Assembly: GCA_008973525.1 (NCBI GenBank)
Contig: WACJ01000354.1
Location: forward strand, 62,001-126,000
Source of the DNA: Stenopsyche tienmushanensis
Taxonomy: Eukaryota; Arthropoda; Insecta; Trichoptera; Stenopsychidae
Length of the DNA stretch: 64,000 nt
Reading direction: 5' to 3'
Shown one piece after another: positions 60,571-64,000 of the stretch (positions are counted from its first letter, which is position 1; each line of letters starts with the position of its first letter). The notes beneath the pieces are model-generated. The model made no database searches. It saw nothing but the letters and a program-made list of their open reading frames with translations, and was not told where the DNA came from. The position numbers were made by a program, and so were the translations under genes.

Positions 60571-61509
60571 CTTTGAAACAGCTATATAAAATATATCCAA
60601 AATCGCATAAAAAAGTTAATAAAGAAACAGGAAAACAATAATTCAAAAATAACATTTTTGGTAACATTTATAGGACATGTCTTGCATCATTGGTGAAATT
60701 TTAAGGATATCTGATATCTAGCATCTCAAATGCCAGACATCCACTAAAAAAATACTAGTTATTTTAATTACAAACTATCATCGTTGTATGATAATTTTCG
60801 TTGCGATTTTCGATATGACTCAAAATCTCTCTCTTCTTCGGAAGAAATACTATACATAGTAACAATGTCATCATTGTTCTGTGTAGATTTTTTCTTTCCA
60901 ACGATATAATTCATAGTTAGTAAAGAGGTCACTATAGTTCCTAACTCAAAAAAACAAATAAATCACAAAATTGCAACTGTTTAAAAAAATCAGTTGTCAT
61001 TTTTTGATCTTATTTTGTCAGTTTTAATTTTTTTAAATAGTCACATAAATCTGGTAGGAGAAATAGAGGATTATATTGAAAAGATTTTTACTCAGCTTGA
61101 ATTAAATTAATTAATTAAAACTTGAGATATGATGTCAACCGTGTTGAAAAAAGGAATTTCGAGAAAAACGCGTTAAAAGATTTCATTATGGGAGGAGCAG
61201 CCATGTTTCGTTGTCACTAAAATAGCTATAACTCCGTAAGTAGTTGGAATTTTGGAAATTTCTTTGGAGAATATATTTTTTAAAGTCGAAGTGTTGTCAT
61301 AATTCAACGATAACAGATGCAATATGATTTACACGGTCCCAAATTATAATTTTTTTTTCCAAATTTCGGTTAGTGTTGATGATTTATTTCTTATTTTATC
61401 CAAAATATCTCAATACGTACTCTTTATGAAATAAAAAAAACTGTTTTAAAAATACCGCATAACTTCGAAATCGCACAAAAAAAAAGTCGCACAAAAAGAG
61501 GTTGGAGTG
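60571..61509 (-). mobile_element. Non-autonomous Tigger-like transposon (copy B, one end missing)
   Basis: On the minus strand it starts CACTCCAACCTCTTTTTGTG (next to TA at 61510-61511) and follows copy A at 54997-55927 through several blocks, including TTCCAAAATTCCAACTACTT and AATTATATCGTTGGAAAGAA. Similarity stops near 60571 in the AAACAGCTATATAAAAT block, so the terminal roughly 110 bp of the other end are absent. It carries no transposase. Confidence 0.75.
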
Positions 61510-61511
61510 TA

Positions 61512-64000
61512 TAGTACATTTTTTACAGGGGGAAAAAATATTATTCACCGATAAAAAAATATTTTATGAGCACTTAGATTCAATTTAATAATATCTTAGC
61601 ATATCGTATTCCATATATCGCATGTTTTTCCCATCATACGTACAAAAATAGTTCATGAATCATCAGTCAATGAATTCTCTTGCATGTCATCTTTTTTGCA
61701 TATCAATGCATCACCGTGCCATGTGTTATGCTAATCAAACAGATATTTTTACAGCAAATATCGAGCCGTCTTCAGATGATTATATTAGCAGAAAATTGCA
61801 TATGCTCGATGTGCTCGATAATCTAAATTCTATTATCGTGTTATTGCACGTTTGATGTTGAATCATATTATTTGACCCATGGTTTGAATATCTTTGCTAG
61901 AATTCTTCGAGTCATTCACACTGCTAGACGTCTCCGAGATTAGCATTTCCATTACGTCTGCAAATAAATCAATCTGTAAATAGCGTCGATTAATTTGTGG
62001 AATGGGATGGTTTTATTTTTAATATATATGCATAATACGATCATCATCATCATGCCTTTATATATTCATATTCATGTTTATGAGGAACCGATAAGTAATA
62101 ATTTTTGCATTTAATTTCCGACCAATTATGCCTATTAAGCTTAAAAACATATTTACTTATCTGTAACTTTCGATAGCCTTCATTTCATAATCCAATAAAA
62201 ACAGCATGCAATGATGCAAATTCTCACAATTTAAATTTTTATAGGGTAGATCACAAGATTTTGATTACTTTCCGGTGCTTCATATATATATCTTTATATA
62301 CAGACATTTAAATTAGATTTTTTGTCATTAATGTGTGTATAAAATAGATCAAAAAGGTTGATATACATCTGAGAATCGTCGAATAAATAAATCTGATGCA
62401 TAAATACATATGATTATTTTTGAACTTTGTAGGCGTTTGCTTATTAAAAAGCAGATGTCGCCATATTGCATAATAAAAATGCGCCATTTTTAAGTGTTTA
62501 CCATTAATTATTTGCATATATATTTTTTGCTTATGTAATGTAAAAAAAATATTTTTATAAATCATATGGATTTATTGAATTTCACCATAAAATTACAAAA
62601 AAATGTAATGCATAATTTGCCCACAGCACCATCTTTTGTTGATGTATTAATTAGATATTTTTATTGGTACTCTATGAATATATTTTTACATTTTTTTTAT
62701 TATGCAAAGAATATCGTGTATGCAATATGAATATCCTAATAATATTTATATGTCGCTGTAAATTTGCATCGTATTTATATTTAAAAAAAAAGTTTAATAA
62801 ATTGTCATCTTATTGTTATGGGTCATTGTCGTCGTAATGAATAAATTTTCGTCGAAATTGATTTTTGGACGACGGATTTTTATTGGCGGTGCTCTCTGCT
62901 CATTTATGGTAATTTATACGAAATGTATTTATGTCTCAACTGATTAATGAAGTGTTGATAACACGTCGGAGTATTTTCCTTATAACATCCAGTAGTAAAT
63001 TATTCAATAGTATTTTTTATTAGCAAAAACCGGTTTTACGAGACGACTCGCCGACGCTAAAAGCGGTGCGCTCTGACACTTTGTATAATTTTTCCGTTAT
63101 TCCTAGCGGTGTTTTCGGTGAAAATTTCTGAAAGAATTTTCATCGAAAATTTTCCTTCGATAATTTAGCCGTTATTCGAACCGCGGAAAAATAGTGTCGA
63201 TAACCCGGCGTGAAATTCGGTGGTTTGTTTCCGCAATTCGCTTCACTATTTTCGCAATAATTTTTTCAATAGACCTATGAGCTTCAGCATTTTACCGTTA
63301 GATGGCAACACTATTTTACAGCTGAATTTCATGAAACGCTCTATATTTTTCATATCTATAATACCACCCAAGCGTAATAATTTAAACAATCACTATTTTT
63401 TCAATGCAAAAATCTATCAAATAATATTTCTTAATTTATAAAAAAATACACTTTTCTACTAAAGACCCACTTAAAAGGCTTCACATTTCTCTGAAAGCAA
63501 ATGACATCATCATGCTAAGAGTGAGTAATCATTCTAAATAAATGAGGCCTTTATGCTGAACAAAAATTGTGATTAATTATGTATGCAAATGTCGTTATGC
63601 AATAAAAAGTATAACCGAATTCCGGTTTCAGCCAGAAGAAAGCACACAGACATTCCTAATTTAATGGCATGGTCTTAAAGAATATTTTGTTTAAATGAAT
63701 TATATTGCTCTCTTATAATTTCGCTTATTTATGCTTTTTATAATTTTCGCTGTTTATACTCCGTATTACAAGTTCATTAGATTAATTAGGTTTCAAAAAT
63801 ATAGAAACTTAACACTAAACATTTTATATTTAAAGAAATATGTTCATTTTGAAAATGATGATCAAAGGCAACCATTTGAAGTTTATATATTTATATTACT
63901 TGTGGTTTTCTTCGTCATCGCTACTAATCACCATTAAGCGAGGGCGTTTTTTATTGATAAAATATTGCCATTTTAGGAGTCTTCTTTGCAAAATATACGT
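61512..64000. other. No supported gene; one G+C-richer island
   Basis: A short ATC microsatellite lies at about 62040-62054. The block 63020-63300 is richer in G+C, with repeated TTTTCG/CGAAAA words that can pair with each other, and has no coding frame. Frames at 61655-61855, 62308-62565, 63220-63441 and 63731-63937 are A+T-rich and unrecognised. Confidence 0.4.

Noticed and set aside
1..64000. CRISPR array, bacterial operon, rRNA, LTR retroelement or integrated virus
   Set aside because: No spaced direct repeats, Shine-Dalgarno-linked genes, rRNA-like sequence, LTR pair or viral protein motifs were seen.

Overview
This is A+T-rich eukaryotic DNA, most likely from an insect. The evidence is repeated TA-flanked mariner and pogo/Tigger-type elements, a jockey-type LINE with an arthropod TCAGT initiator and downstream promoter element, two intron-less tRNA-Met(CAT) genes with Pol III T-run terminators, and gene pieces read only through short introns. 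No bacterial operon, ribosome binding site, CRISPR array or rRNA is present. The species cannot be named from the sequence.

Host genes are sparse. Bases 1-300 hold the 3' end of a plus-strand gene (two exons, 75-nt intron, poly(A) signal at the stop). Elsewhere there are only candidates: minus-strand exon-like pieces at 18.4 kb and 23.15-24.43 kb, a 53-codon minus-strand reading frame at 44.6 kb, a 125-codon minus-strand frame at 56.1-56.5 kb, and a G+C-rich island at 56.9-57.8 kb that looks like a promoter with a long 5' exon. The rest is long A+T-rich intergenic or intronic DNA. It contains about fifteen short G+C-richer islands that are not convincingly coding and may be conserved regulatory DNA.

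Mobile elements dominate what can be identified. The best is a complete 4.3-kb jockey-type LINE on the minus strand (32835-37156): 15-bp target duplication, internal Inr/DPE promoter, a three-knuckle ORF1, a complete endonuclease/reverse-transcriptase ORF2, and a TAAA-repeat tail. There are four families of mariner remnants (4.5, 7.4, 9.3, 15.0, 23.3 and 52.6 kb), a pogo/Tigger fossil (12.9 kb), and a second Tigger-like family with two large copies and one 230-bp miniature (51.5, 55.0, 60.6 kb). An unnamed repeat occurs at 7.15 and 58.5 kb. All DNA-transposon copies are disabled by stops, frameshifts or deletions; only the LINE looks recent.

I found no clearly new multi-gene system. The points most worth a second look are the LINE's start-less ORF2 and its promoter completed by target DNA, the miniature element with two right-type ends, the mariner sitting nine bases from a candidate splice acceptor, the two-copy repeat with an internally duplicated core, the start-site island at 57 kb, and the unrecognised frames at 44.6 and 56.1 kb. 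Base composition, repeat ends and splice sites were judged by eye; no alignment or database search was run.
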